NCBI GenBank assembly: GCA_030847615.1
Contig: JAUMIR010000003.1
Location: 341,634,256-341,698,255, forward strand
Direction of reading: 5' to 3'
DNA: 64,000 nucleotides
Origin: Gambelia wislizenii
Lineage: Eukaryota > Chordata > Lepidosauria > Squamata > Crotaphytidae
The position numbers were made by a program, and so were the translations under genes. The notes beneath the pieces were generated by a model. The model had not been told where the DNA came from and ran no database searches. It saw only the letters and a program-made list of their open reading frames with translations. This document shows positions 24,693-36,500 of the stretch, piece after piece (position 1 is the first letter of the stretch; the number at the start of each line of letters is the position of its first letter).

Positions 24693-24735
24693 ACTTTCTT
24701 TCTTTCTTTCTTTTTTTTTTTTTTTTTTGAGGAAA
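24693..24735. repeat. (CTTT)n and poly-T tract
   Basis: TTTCTTTCTTTCTTTC followed by about 19 T between the two CR1 copies. Confidence 0.85.
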
Positions 24736-24775
24736 TCTACACCATTACATTAATTGCTAATTAACAAAAAATATT

Positions 24776-25765
24776 ATAGAATCATAGAATCATAGAATTG
24801 CAGAGTTGGAAGAGACCACAAGGGCCATCCAGTCGAACTCCCTGCCACGCAGGAAATCTTGATCAAAGCATCCCCAACAGACGGCCATCCAGCCTCTGTT
24901 TAAAGACCTCCAAGGAAGGAGACCCCACCATGCTCCGAGGGAGTGCGTTCCACTGCTGAACAGCCCTTACTGTCAAAAAGTTCCTCCTAGTGTTGAGGTG
25001 GGATCTCTGTTCCTGGAGCTTGCATCCATTGCTCCGTGTTCCAATCTCTGGAGCAGCAGAAAACAAGCTTGCTCCATCATCAACGTGACACCCCTTCAAA
25101 TACTTAAACAGGACTATCATATCGCCTCTTAACTGTCTTTTTTCCAGGCTAAACATACCCAGCTCCCTAAGTCTCTCCTCATAAGGCATCGTTTGCAGAC
25201 CTTTCACCATTTTAGTCGCCCTCCTCTGGACACGCTCCAATTTGTCAATATCCTTTTTGAATTGTGGTGCCCAGAACTGGACACAGTATTCTAGGTGAGG
25301 TCTGACCAAGGCAGAATAGAGCGGCACTATTACTTCCCTTGATCTGGACACTATACTTCTATTGATGCAGCCCAAAATCGCATTGGCCTTTTTAGCTGCT
25401 GCATCACACTGTTGACTCATGTTCAACTTGTGGTCTACTAGGACTCCTAGATCCCTTTCGCACGTAGTCTCATTCAGCCAGGTCTCCCCCATCCTATATC
25501 TATGCATTTCATTTTTTCGCCCTAAGTGCAGTACCTTACATTTCTCCGTATTGAATTTCATTTTGTTAGCTTTGGCCCAGCTCTCCAGTTTATCCAGGTC
25601 ATCTTGAATTTTGATCCTGTCCTCCAGGGTATTAGCTACTCCTCCTAATTTGGTGTCATCTGCAAATTTGATAAGTATGCCCCTAATTCCCTCATCCAAG
25701 TCATTGATAAAGATGTTGAATAGCACTGGGCCCAGGACAGAACCCTGTGGCACCCCAGGGTTATG
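24776..25765 (-). mobile_element. CR1 LINE with partial reverse transcriptase
   Basis: A 296-codon minus-strand frame (24863-25753) starts MPQGSVLGPVLFNIFINDLD and contains the catalytic box FADDTKLGG, then LESWAKANKMKFNTEKCKVL, and the C-terminal region ending LLGML. The inverted tail TAGAATCATAGAATCATAGA is at 24776-24800. It is intact over its length but 5'-truncated at the conserved GSVLGP block. It is the best CR1 reference in this window. Confidence 0.95.
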
Positions 25766-25820
25766 TCAGTGCCTATAATATATTTTTTAAACTAAATTAT
25801 TGGTGACAAATTATATAATA

Positions 25821-26057
25821 CAGTAGGCCCCCCCTTGTCCACTGGGGATTGGTTCTGTGCGGGCAAGGATTCTGAAAACTGTGGATAATAGTGAACGTCA
25901 TTGAAAATAATGGGACTTCTGGTTTAAAATACCATAGAGTTGCCTTGGAGGGCCTAGAAAATGGGTAGGAAGGACACATTTTCTAGGAAGACTCTATGGT
26001 AGGTATGCTGTTTTCTGTCCCCTGGATAATGAATCCGTGGATACGGGGGTCCTACTG
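25821..26057 (+). mobile_element. TA-flanked MITE, family D'
   Basis: Left end CAGTAGGCCCCCCCTTGTCC, right end GGATACGGGGGTCCTACTG, flanked by TA (25819-25820 and 26058-26059). It contains an inner inverted repeat TACCATAGAGT/ACTCTATGGTA. The right 160 bp recurs inside the hAT copy at 63366. Confidence 0.9.
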
Positions 26058-26173
26058 TAATCTGAATATCCTGTACTGTGAATAGGTTAGGTTAGGTTAA
26101 CCTGAGATAAACATATGGGCCCCCCAAAATAAAGCATTGCAGGGAAATTCCTTAAACCGGCCCTGCCTACGTG

Positions 26174-27013
26174 TTAGCATCAGGAAAGAAAATGAAAGAG
26201 AGCACAGTATCATTTGGGACTTGTCAATTTGAGAGTGAGTAAGCTGTTAACCTGAGAGAGAGAAGGTGGTGGATTCAATTTAAACCTGTCTTTGTCCCGT
26301 ACAGAACTGGCTATATTAATCTTGACTTGATCTATAGTAAGTGTAGCCAGGCACTGTATTATATTTATTTCTTTTGCTTCTGAATATATATTTTGTATTG
26401 ATCCTTGCTTTACATCTGTAAACCCTGCCTTTTTGCCTATAAATAGATAAATCCCATTTCGAGTATTTAATGAATCCTGTTGCAAAATTTTAGAGATCCC
26501 TTCCTTGTAGGCCTTGTTCACAAAACCATGTCCTCAACCGCACCTACTGTACCCATGTTTATAAAGGTCAAGTGTGCTTCACGTCCACAGGGAAGGATGG
26601 CAGTGACACTACTTGAGTTTGCCTTTGGCAACTTAACATAGTATGGGACATAGTATGTATCACATCCAATAATAAATATGGGAACAATTCTTCCAAAATT
26701 AAGAACTCTAAATCCTTGTGATTATGGTGGGAGAGATATAAGCACATCCTTTGCTTCTCCAATGAAATCAATGTGAACTAAAAATGGTTAACCTTTGGAT
26801 CATGTCCCATTACCCTGCTACCACATTTTAATCGAAGAAGAAGTTGTACAATATGCTCAAATATTTCTTTACCTCTTAAAAGAGAAGTTGACGTCAGTGA
26901 TGTAACATTTGCTTTTCTGGGAATGGTAACCATAGCTACAAATCAATTTCCAGTTTCATAATATGTTTAAGCTATGCCTTGAAATGCCCAAGTTTTAATA
27001 TCAGAGGACTTAC
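26174..27013. other. TNFRSF19 intron 5, unannotated part
   Basis: Just downstream of exon 5 on the minus strand. Short minus-strand frames (for example 26210-26521) have no domain and no flanking splice sites. Nothing recognised. Confidence 0.5.
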
Positions 27014-27099
27014 AATGAGGTTCATGAGGAGGAGGAGGATCACCACAAGGAACACATTCCATATCCTGGAATCCCCCAAGTTTTGTCTTCCTGTAGAAA
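27014..27099 (-). CDS. TNFRSF19: TNFRSF19 exon 5 (end of cysteine-rich region)
   Basis: The exon is 86 bp: one base completing the split Gly, 28 codons and one base of the next Cys codon. Acceptor is ATTCCAG, donor GTAAGT (ACTTAC at 27008-27013). It encodes FYRKTKLGGFQDMECVPCGD followed by four Pro and HEPH, residues 116-143. The run of four prolines after CVPCGD is characteristic of TROY, where the human protein has PYEPHC. Splicing phase matches exon 4 exactly, which supports both boundaries. The next exon (stalk and transmembrane segment in mammals) was not recognised in 1-27013, so it should lie to the left of the window. Confidence 0.96.
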
Positions 27100-28265
27100 C
27101 TGGAATACAGAGAAAGATCACATATTTCTCGTATCTGACCTCAAAAGATTCTAAACATAGCTGGAAAAAGGGACTCAGTTTCCAAGATTTGATTAAAAAA
27201 AGCACAAGAGGACAGCCCTGTCACAAAATAAGCAAGATCATGCAAAAAGGTAGAAACTGAACTGGAGGTATTAAGATTGACTGAGAACTTTCAGCTTGAT
27301 ATTCAGGGGGGGCTGTGATGAGACTGACTTACTTTTTTTTAACCAGCACCACCCATTTATTTCACAGTGGCAGGTATTAATTTTGGCAACAATCCCACCA
27401 GGAGATGTCTTTTTTCACTAGGAATCCCCTCCCCAACAATGTTATATGATGACATACATGAAGCCTTTTTTATTCTTGTATACAACAAAATCTAAGAAAC
27501 ATGAGTAACTGGTGTCTACATGCAAACCCAAACATTTTTCCAAGCAGCATACTTGGAATCTCTGACAAATTTTTACTCAGTGAGTCCTGTATTCAGATGC
27601 ATATTTTTTAAAATAATGCTTGCTAATTGTATTGTGTCTAAGCAGTAGAGACACCCACTGTTCAAAGACAGTGCCATCTATCTGACAAAGTCCCACGTAT
27701 ACTAAAATGTCTTGTTGAGCCATTGCTGGGGGTGGTGGTGTGAGGAAGGGTGAGAAGAGGGTTGAATGTTTGTCATAATATGGAACTGTTTGTAATGTTT
27801 TATTGTATATGTTGTATGTTGTTACTAAATATTTAATTAATAACCCCCCCCCCAAAAGAGGAAGCAATTCAATCACAGCAAGAAAGCATTTCAAAGGCAC
27901 AGGAAATATAGTAGTTCGAAAATCAATTTAGAATACTGTTGAGTTACCTGACTTATATAAAGTTTGCAAGAGAAGGGAAGCAAGAGAAGTACATGTAGTT
28001 TGAAGATTCTGTACCTCTGATACAAACCCCCATTAAATAACTGATATTTTTATACATATTAAAAATATAGGAGTATTCTTCACCAATACAATAACAGTGC
28101 CAAAAATATATATCTGCATCAGTTTTCATCAGCAGAAACTAATTAGTTTATAACAACAAAGCAAGCCAAGGCTAAGAACACACGACTCTCTAAATCTAAA
28201 CTGATCTGTTCTAAAAGTGCAGACACTTTATGTGCAGTTTTCTTGTGACCCTTTCTGCAACTCAC
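27100..28265. other. TNFRSF19 intron 4
   Basis: 1,166-bp intron. I see no familiar repeat except a C-run near 27847; otherwise AT-rich. Confidence 0.85.
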
Positions 28266-28444
28266 CCTGGTAAGCAGTCTCCACAAACAGCATTGCTGGT
28301 AGCAGAACAATTGGCTTTCTGAAACCGATTTACTACAGCACAGTCCAAACATGGCTTGCACTTCTGAAAGCCCCAGTCCTCCTTGAATCTGTTTGGCCTG
28401 CATGTCATGCACTGGGCATCTTCCCCATATCCAAAGCCACATTC
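28266..28444 (-). CDS. TNFRSF19: TNFRSF19 exon 4 (cysteine-rich domains)
   Basis: The exon is 179 bp: 59 codons plus two bases (GG) of a split Gly codon; acceptor CCCTCCAG, donor GTGAGT. It encodes residues 56-114 and begins ECGFGYGEDAQCMTC. It includes DWGFQKCKPCLDC, then RFQKANCSATSNAVCGDC, then ends LP. Nine cysteines lie at exon residues 2, 12, 15, 29, 32, 35, 46, 54 and 57, the disulfide ladder of a TNF-receptor cysteine-rich domain. One N-glycosylation sequon (Asn-Cys-Ser) is at exon residues 45-47. This is the most recognisable part of TROY and nearly identical to the mammalian protein over long runs. The frame is open with no damage, so purifying selection is likely. Confidence 0.97.
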
Positions 28445-29264
28445 CTGGAGGGATTAAAAAGCAAGAACACATTATTCAGAAATAGAGTAGCATGAACAAA
28501 GGGAGACTTTAAGAATGAAATAAAGACTCAGTGTAATTATTTCTGAGAATAAGGACCTTCTAGAGACAAAAGCAATCCTTTCAGCATGTTCAAATGTGCC
28601 TTTCACTACTAATAATCTCCTTTACTTCTATAAGCAATGCTTATTCATCCACTTTATTTGAGAAACCACTGAGCATTTGAATGATAAAGGGTTCCATGGA
28701 CTCCCACTGCTACATTATTACAGGCTTATAGGAATTATTGAGCTGTCCTTTTTTAAAATTAAGGCAGGTATGTGAAAGCTAAGAAGCTGGAACATGTGAA
28801 ATTTTCAGACAGCTTGATCAAAAGAGGAAAAATAGAACTTTGAATGTAATTAAGCTGGAAAAGTGCATGGCTAGCAACAAACGTTGATAACGTGTGGTAC
28901 AGTCTCTGTAATTAACCAACACATTTTGCTGAACATTAGTAGGAAACGGTATGGATGGTTAAGAAAAAACATACAAGCCTTTCCCTGCAAATACAGAGGA
29001 TCATTATAATTTCTCAGATTATTTAATTGCAGCCCATGAGTTTCAGGATCTGTTGCTAAATGTGTATTTTCACAATTGTGTAGTTTTAGCAAATATATGA
29101 GTGCAAATAACTTTAAGAAATTTGTTCCCTAATCTTCAATACACATTCCCAACTGTGGTTCACATACAGATTAAAACCACAGATAACTATGAATAAAAAT
29201 GGTAGAATTAAGAAACAGCAGCATAAAAATACCAAATTAAACAGTTTGAGGAACTGTAGTAAAG
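28445..29264. other. TNFRSF19 intron 3, left part, unannotated
   Basis: AT-rich sequence next to exon 4; nothing recognised. Confidence 0.5.
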
Positions 29265-29470
29265 GATGTTCGCCTAGTAACAGAACGACAAAGGGACCAG
29301 GCAAAGCTCCCTGGGAGATAATTCCAGGAGTGATGTGCTACAACTGAGAAGGCTCTCTCCCCAATCACTATACACCTCACTTCAGACAGGGGAATAACAT
29401 AGGAGATGGCCTCTAAAGAAGATCTCAGTGGACAGGCAGGTTGATGTAGGAGTAAACTGTAATCTAGTTG
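29265..29470 (-). mobile_element. L2 LINE 3' fragment
   Basis: GCTCCCTGGGAGATAATTCC, then GTGCTACAACTGAGAAGGCT and CTCTCCCC match the inverted L2 3' region that also lies at about 35480-35560. Confidence 0.6.
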
Positions 29471-30523
29471 TATTTGGGGTGCGAGATTCCCCACAAAGTC
29501 TTGCCTTCTCTTTCTCACATGTTTTCATACCTGTTCTGAAGGCACAGGACAGGGACAACCTGGGTCTCAAGGGAAGTTACTTTTCTGTTGCTAATGGAGT
29601 TGAAAGGTTATTGCCTGTCTTTTATTGCCCTTTGTCCATGGTCCTCACATGGCCAAGAGGGGGAGTGGCCTTTGCCTGCATTGTGATCCCTCAAGAACAA
29701 ATGAACTACAACAGAAACAACATCTGGTACAAAATGTAGGCCTGTGACTCTATCATTGTCACCCTTCTTCTCCCGTATAATTTTTAAACATCTTCTCCCT
29801 TATAAGGAAGCCAATGGAGCTCTGAAAACTTGCATAATGTGTTTTGTGCATTTTAGTTGGCCAATAAAGGTTTTGTGCATTTTGGATTTTGTTGTATCCA
29901 ATTGGTTATTGCTTCTGTGCCATTTTGAAAATTTGAAAAGGCTTCATCATGGTGTGATGCTACTAATGGAGTAAACATGACATCAAGTGCCATCTAGCCA
30001 AACAGTTCTGACCCAAAAAGAGCCTCACATTGCCCTCACCCTACATAGAGGTGCAATATATGAATCTTCATTAAGCAAGTGACTGGGACACATTCCTTCA
30101 TCTCAATACCTGTCCCTTCTGGAGCAGTTTTACATTGTTTTATAGAGTGCCAGAAAAATCACCAAAACATAGCTCATTTTCATTTTATGGAGGGGGCGCC
30201 AGGAACATTCATTAAGCAAGCTTTGGGCTCAGCTCTACAGAACAAACTCCCACTCCCATCACTAACTTGTTCAGTTCATTATTGTCCCAATTACATCATA
30301 CTTCATTTCCAATTATAATATAACAAGTAAGAGTTAGGGGATAACAGAGTAGACTGAATAAAAAAGGAGAATATTGCAAAGTAAATCAATGAATATTTAA
30401 GTACACATTTTATTCCCATATGACAAATGCAACTCTTAGTTTCCTTTTGACATGCCAACTTATAGGTTTGCAATCCCTTTCATGATAAAGACTGATGAAA
30501 ATCCAGCTCTTCTGAAAGACCTT
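29471..30523. other. Unannotated intron sequence
   Basis: Nothing recognised. Confidence 0.45.
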
Positions 30524-30657
30524 GGCCTAAATCCAATTACTAGTCCCACCTAGAGTAGATCCACTCAATCAATGAGCCTTATCTAAGTGATGATTTACCA
30601 TTCAGCAGTTCATTCAACTGACTTTCTCTATGAGGAACTAGCAATTGGATTTAGGCC
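30524..30657. mobile_element. Palindromic MITE, family F, copy 1
   Basis: The 134-bp element begins GGCCTAAATCCAATTACTAG and ends with its inverse CTAGCAATTGGATTTAGGCC, one mismatch in 20. A second, inner inverted repeat (TAGAGTAGATCCA-like) makes a long hairpin. Related cores at 32010 and 37271. Confidence 0.82.
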
Positions 30658-31039
30658 CTTGAGTTTTAACTCAGAGCCTCAGAGTTATAATTTCCTAGCT
30701 CCTTTCTATCTGGTTGGCAAAACATTTCCTTGTTCTTCCTGTAAGTTTCTGCTACTACAACTAGTCCGGTCCAGTTTATTTTAATTGCTAACACTACATC
30801 AGCCAGCTGCTAGACATAATGATTCACTTTGCCTCTAGGTAACAGCTGAAAGACTCTCTCACTTGACTGCTTTTGCCTCCTGGGAGGCTTTTGGCACCCA
30901 CCTAAAAGATTATTTAGGTATGGTGTTGATTAGTTGGAGATTATGAGATTGTATAATGCATACTAAAAGAAAATATAGTCACTCAGCTCAAATTCTTCTT
31001 CAGTTATAAGAATGATTTTGTAACACAGTATAGTTGTTA
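30658..31039. other. Unannotated intron sequence
   Basis: Nothing recognised. Confidence 0.45.
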
Positions 31040-31712
31040 TTCTAACTAGATCAACAACCATCTAGAATAAACAGCAGTAAATAGACGAGGAAGACAATGA
31101 AATAGTTCCCATACCTTGACTCTGTCATTCATTAGAATACAGACTGCAGTCAAGAAATCAGAAGAAGATTAGAACTTGGAAGAACAGCTATGAAGTAACT
31201 ACACAAAATCCTGAAGTGTCAAGACAGATAATTGAATACTAAAGTTAGGACTGTCCATGCATCCTATTTCCAATGTCTATGTATTGTGAAACTGGACAGT
31301 GAAGGAAAGAAGTGAATAGGAAGAACATCAACTCATTTGAAATGTGGTGCTGGAGGAGATTTTTGCAGATACCATGGACTGCTAAAAGACAAAGTAATGG
31401 GTCCTAGAGCAAATCAGACCTGAACTCTCCCTAGAAGCCAAGATGACTAAACTGGGACTGTCGTACTTTGGCCATATCATGAGAAGACATGATTCACTAG
31501 AAAAGACAATAATGCATGGTGAGGTAGAAGGCAGTAGGAAAAGAGGAAGACCACATTCCAGATGGTTAGATTCAATCAAGGAAGCCACAATCCTGAGTTT
31601 GCAAGACCTGAGCAGGGCTGTTGATGACAGAGTGACTTGGAGGTCTCTCATTCATGGAGTCACCACAAGTCAACATGATGGCAGTTAACAACAACTTGAT
31701 GGCAGTTAACAA
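31040..31712 (+). mobile_element. BovB/RTE LINE 3' end
   Basis: The frame at 31443-31688 gives LSYFGHIMRRHDSLEKTIMH, then KRGRPHSRWLDSIKEATILS and WRSLIHGVTTSQHD, the BovB C-terminus. Upstream reads NSFEMWCWRRFLQIPWTAKR in pieces. The 3' end GTCACCACAAGTCAACATGA with (AAC)n is the tail borrowed by Sauria SINEs. Confidence 0.88.
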
Positions 31713-32009
31713 CAACAAAACAAATTTCACTCTCAGCCCTTCTCTTCTGCATTACAGGACAGAACCTGTTGATGTCAATGGGAACCAAGTCAGCATTATA
31801 TCTAAAAACTTTTGTTCTTTCAACACACTCAGTTGTTCTATGCAACCAAACATCTATCAATCATACTAATGCATGACTTACTAACAATATACTACAGAAG
31901 ATATTCTTACAGAACATCATTACACAAATTTACCCTCATCCTTGCACATGTTCTGCCACAAGTTACCAAAATTAAGTGCATAATAGCCAAACTACTGTTT
32001 TGTCTCAAA

Positions 32010-32090
32010 TAGAATAGACCCACTAAATCAATGGGGTTTATCTATGTGTTGATTCATCATTCAGCAACTGATTCAATGAGTCTATTCTAG
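32010..32090. mobile_element. Palindromic MITE, family F, copy 2
   Basis: TAGAATAGACCCACTAAATC and the closing GATTCAATGAGTCTATTCTA are near-perfect inverses. Possibly extends to 32121, where GGATTCAGACC resembles the outer arm of copy 1. Confidence 0.75.
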
Positions 32091-32661
32091 TTGGTATTAA
32101 CCTGTGGGATTCAGACCAATAGGTTACAATGTCAAAGAAGGTTTACTATTTAGGAGGTATTTTTCTGTTTTTACTTTTATCCCATGCACACACACGTTGC
32201 TGTGAAAGAAGCAGACAGACAAACAACAAGGCTGCATTACAGATAATCATGAGTGTGTCTGAAAATTAAGATCAGTAAAAAAGTAATCAGAAGAATAACA
32301 TTTCAAAATATTGCATAAAGAAGTTTTGCTATATGTGAGTTTTCTAAGAATTTGATTTTCAAAGCGCTCTTCTATTGGCTTACAACAGATAGCTTCTTTA
32401 CTGAAAACTATGCCAGTTTCTAATTCCTTGTATCTCTAGATGGAGATGGGAAGAAACATGTTTGAAACTCTGTCTATCAGAGTGGAAAACACACCATCTC
32501 CCTTCCCCTCCATCATGTTGGCTTTTATTCAAAGGATAACATTCAGTCTTCACTGTGGTTTCCTTTTGATAATAAGTATCAGAACATCATAACTGAAAAT
32601 ATTTTCCATAAATAATTACATAAGACTATATTCTTCAGTGTAGAATGCAAAAATACATGTA
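32091..32661. other. Unannotated intron sequence
   Basis: Nothing recognised. Confidence 0.45.
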
Positions 32662-33856
32662 CAGGTCACCCCATGTATCCGTGGAACCAATATCCGTGGT
32701 TTCAGTTATCCATGGGACAAGAAACAGGGACACATGCCACAGAGTCGTGCTGGAAATTGCCTAGAAAGGCATCCTCTCTAGGCATCTTCTAGGTTGTCAT
32801 AAACTAGGGCCTCTCTTCAAATGGGAAAAGAAGGCTTCCAGCTTATTTGTACAATCTGAAAGCACACTCTCAAGGGTTCCTCTAGTCTAGAAATCCCTTT
32901 CTAAGGTAGACCACCACCACTTGCTGAGTTTAACCCTTTCGTGTCTGGTGCAGCGAGAAGCCAGACAGATTGTGTTGAAATATTAATAATAACCCTTTTC
33001 TCTATACCAGAGAAGTTTAGATAGCTGACCGAGGAAGATGCATGAGGCAAGCTTATAGAGAGAAAAGTACATAGACTTTAATTTTAGTTCCAAAGGCTCA
33101 AAGTTAACAGGGAGGAAAAGCACTCCCTCCCCAGGTTTCAGGTTAGGTTTACAGAGTTATACATTCAAACCAGAGCACTAAAATAAAATCATAAAACTAA
33201 CACAACTAGCTAGATGGTCCCTAAGCTAAGAATATTGGTAACTTACAATTTAGGCTGTCCATCATCATCAGTTCTGTCCCCAAGGGGATACTGGGCCAGC
33301 CTCACCTTAGCCGGCCCCCTTTTAGTCTCTGGAGATGGAATTCAGAGTCCTTTTGAGATAGAAGCCTCCTCCTGGGCTTCAGATATCATTTTGGGGCTTT
33401 TTTGATGTTATCAAGCCCCTGAGAGAGATTGGCTCCCCCCAACCTCTGTTAACATCTTATGTGAGCTACGCCATGTGGCTCCAGCATGAGGCACAGAACA
33501 AAGGAAGGTCAGAACTTTTAAAGTCTTTGTGGTCATCTCTGACTGGGTCTGCCTTTGCCAAATCAGACTGGCTCTCCAGTCAGGTGATGTGATGTTTAGG
33601 AAATGATGTTCCCACCCCCTTAGCCATACCTAATGATATGGAATCCAGGGAATGGAATTCCACTGCTGTGAAATAGGTTTGGAGATGAACTCCATGATGG
33701 CTGGGTAGGCCATCATGACATAGGTCCTCTAAAGCAACTGTATGGTATGTTTATACAGGAAGTCCTTTATTTTAATAGGGTTTGTTATTATCTGCGGTTT
33801 CACTTATACATGGTAAGTACAGGAACATATTCCCCATGGATACAGGGAGTGACTTG
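32662..33856 (+). mobile_element. TA-flanked TIR element, family E, split by an LTR
   Basis: Left end CAGGTCACCCCATGTATCCG and right end GGATACAGGGAGTGACTTG are inverse, with TA on both sides. Without the LTR the element would be about 450 bp. Related in style to the pogo/Tigger MITEs elsewhere. Confidence 0.75.
32973..33720 (-). mobile_element. Candidate solo LTR (endogenous retrovirus-like)
   Basis: On the minus strand the block begins TGTCATGATGGCCTACCC and ends ATATTTCAACA, the TG...CA form of LTRs, about 748 bp. An AATTAAAG polyadenylation-like signal is followed by a GCTTGCCTCATGCATC segment that looks like R/U5. No gag, pol or env sequence is nearby. A target duplication was not found, so the ends may be off by some bases. 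Confidence 0.6.
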
Positions 33857-35059
33857 TATTTATACTGTTCTGACAAATGGTAGTAAATGGGGATGATGAT
33901 ATGAATAAATGTCTTAAAAGGTAGCCACATGTCCCACATATCTCCTTAAAATGCTAACTGAACTAAAGGTAAGAGAAGCAATTTTTTTTCTAAAAAGGAA
34001 TAGTTTAAAATTTACATAATGTAGCTAGACACAGTTTTCAAAGTATGTTGTTTGAAAAAGATAATTTTGAAAGACAAAAAAATGCTATTCAGTAATTGCT
34101 TAAAAATAGTTGTCTTTGAAAGACATGCCAAAGATACAGAAGATATATTTTAAGCAGCATATACAATAAACCAGTTTCCTGAGTTACTCTTGAGATATTG
34201 CTACGTTAAAAGAAAACAAGATGGCCTAACATATGTCTAAAGGACACAGAACTGGGCACAGTATAAATAGTTCTCTGGAAATTATTAATGAGCTTTTCTT
34301 CAGAGACTGATGTGGGCAATCCTTGGCAAGATTTGTATCCTGAAAAGCAGGATATAGAACAAAATGTAATAAAATAAACAAACTAGTTGGAAAAAAGGGC
34401 TTAACTACCCCACTCCCTTCATAGCTCCAGGAAGGCAATAAAATGGTGGTATTTAGAGGCCAGAAGCTGGATTAATTTTAGCTTAATTTACTAGATCTAG
34501 TCTTTTCATCCTGTCCAGCATTAATGAGAGCATCCCATGGAAGCCAATGGAGGAATTCAGGATTTTACTATAGCTGTAGCTTGGCAATATCATGTGATCC
34601 TTACCACCATCATACACAAGTATGTGCACATTCACATGCCCAGAAGGTAACAGGGGAAAAAAAATAAGTTTGTGTATTTGACATGCTGTGTGAATCTGGG
34701 TGTTTCTGCTTTAGACTAGATGCATTTTTCTATCTCTATGCCCTCAATATTTCTTTGGTTCTAGAACCACACAGGTCTCCTGTGGTCTTTTTAAAAAAAC
34801 TTTTGTTTAAGTACAAATTTACAAACTTGTGTATTTCCACATACTGTATCAAGGAAGCCAGATAAATCTGAAAAACACTAACATAGTTCTGAGTGGCCGT
34901 GGTCACCCAAGTTCACTATTGAAGAAAGAAGTTTCCACTAGAGGGGATCTAAGCATTAAGCCTTAATTAGGGGGCCAAAATCAACTTTGGCACTAAGCAT
35001 ATTAATTAACAATATTACTCTAAGGCGTCAACAATTGAAGAGCTAATATCTACAATCCA
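33857..35059. other. Unannotated intron sequence
   Basis: Nothing recognised. Confidence 0.45.
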
Positions 35060-36500
35060 TCCAAAGATGATGATGATAATAATAATAACAATAATAATAA
35101 TTTATATTATTATAATAATATAATTATAATATTATTATTATTATATATATAAATAATAGTATTTATTTTTACCTCACCCCTCTGTTAAAAACAATCAGGG
35201 CGGCTTATAAAATACAACAATACAGATTAAAATCCCTAAACCCCACCCACCCCCATAAAAAGATATTAAACTAGTATCAAATTAAAATCCACCTAAACTT
35301 AAAATCATATAAATAAACAAATACAAAAATCAACAGCCAGCGAGTCAGGGTAAAGGACTAAAAGAGGCCAGGAGACGCAGCTCCTGAGGCCGGGATCTAA
35401 TCAGGAAAGGCCTGCCGAAAGAGATCCGCCTTTAGTGCTTTTTAAAAGCTACTTAAGTTCATCATATGACGGATCTCGTTTAGCAGGCAATTCCATAATT
35501 TGGGGGTGATCACCGAAAAGGCTCTCTGGGAGGTTGCAGACAGCCTAGTTTTTTTATGGCTGAAGCAAATTCCTCCCAGAGGACTGGAGTGCACGGGGAG
35601 GAGTGTATGGGAGGAGGTGGTTCTGAAGGTAAGTTGGACCCAAGCCGTTTAGGGCTTTAAAGGTAATAACCAATACCTTATACTGGGCCTGGAAACTGAT
35701 AGGCAGCCAGTGGAGAGATTTTAATACTGGAATTATATGGTCTCTCCGAGATGTTCCCAAGACCACTCTGGCTGCCATATTTTGTACCAGCTGAAGTTTC
35801 CGGACCAAGCACAAGGGTAGCCCCATGTAGAGCGCATTGCAGAAATCTAGACGAGAGGTTACCAGTGTGTGTACCACAGTCTCAAGGTCCCTTACTTCCA
35901 GGAAAGGGCGCAGCTGGCGTATCAGCCGAAGCTGATAACAGGTGCTCCTGACCGTCGCATTCACCTGACTAGTCATCTGAAGCGATGAATCAAGGAGCAC
36001 CCCCAGACTGTGAACACAGTCCTTAATGGAGAGCGCGACCTCGTCCAGGACTGGAAGTTGCAACCCAACTCCTGGTTTCAGGGCCGCAACCGTGAGCACC
36101 TCCGTTTTGTCTGGATTTAATCTCAATCTGTTTTTCCTCATCCAGCCCATTACTGCTTTAAGACAGTCATTAAGAGGAGAGACGCCATCGGAATTCGAGG
36201 CTGACGATCAAGACAAGGAGAAATACATCTGGGTGTCATCAGCGTACTGATAACACCCAGCCCCATAACTTCAAATAATCTCACCCAGCGGCTTCATATA
36301 GATGTTAAACAGCATCGGGGAGAGGATGGTATCTTGCGGAATGCCACAAGTAAGCTCCTTTTTACTGGAGCAGCTGTCCCCGAGCAGCACCCTCTGGGAC
36401 CTGCCCAAGAGGAAGGACCAGAACCACTGGAGCACAGTGCTTCCAATTCCTAACCCATGCAGGCGATCCAAGAAGATGCTATGATCTATCGTAACGATGA
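35060..36500 (-). mobile_element. L2 LINE, RT end, C-terminus and 3'UTR
   Basis: Minus-strand frames: 36271-36471 holds STVLQWFWSFLLGRSQRVLL then LTCGIPQDTILSPMLFNIYM (palm region); 35554-36150 holds RLNPDKTEVLTVAALKPGV, VVHTLVTSRLDFCNALYMGL and LKSLHWLPISFQAQYKVLVI. The 3'UTR ends at the left in a (TAATAA)n tract (35064-35165). A deletion near 36170-36260 removes the catalytic FADD-like box. A good L2 reference for this window. Confidence 0.92.
35064..35165. repeat. (AAT)n/(TA)n tract at L2 tail
   Basis: AATAATAATAACAATAATAA passing into ATTATTATTATATATATAAA; it is the L2 tail expanded. Confidence 0.9.

Larger units (their letters stand above)
22724..26165. mobile_element. hAT-type DNA element, 3.4 kb, with nested insertions
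   Basis: Left end CAGGGTCGGCTTAACCAGTC and right end CCTTAAACCGGCCCTG are inverse. The 8-bp direct repeat CCTACGTG flanks both sides (22716-22723 and 26166-26173), the hAT hallmark. The same ends occur in the 375-bp element at 63366. The interior holds CT-rich repeats, a SINE, two CR1 copies and a TA-flanked MITE. No transposase frame is visible, so it is non-autonomous. Confidence 0.9.
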
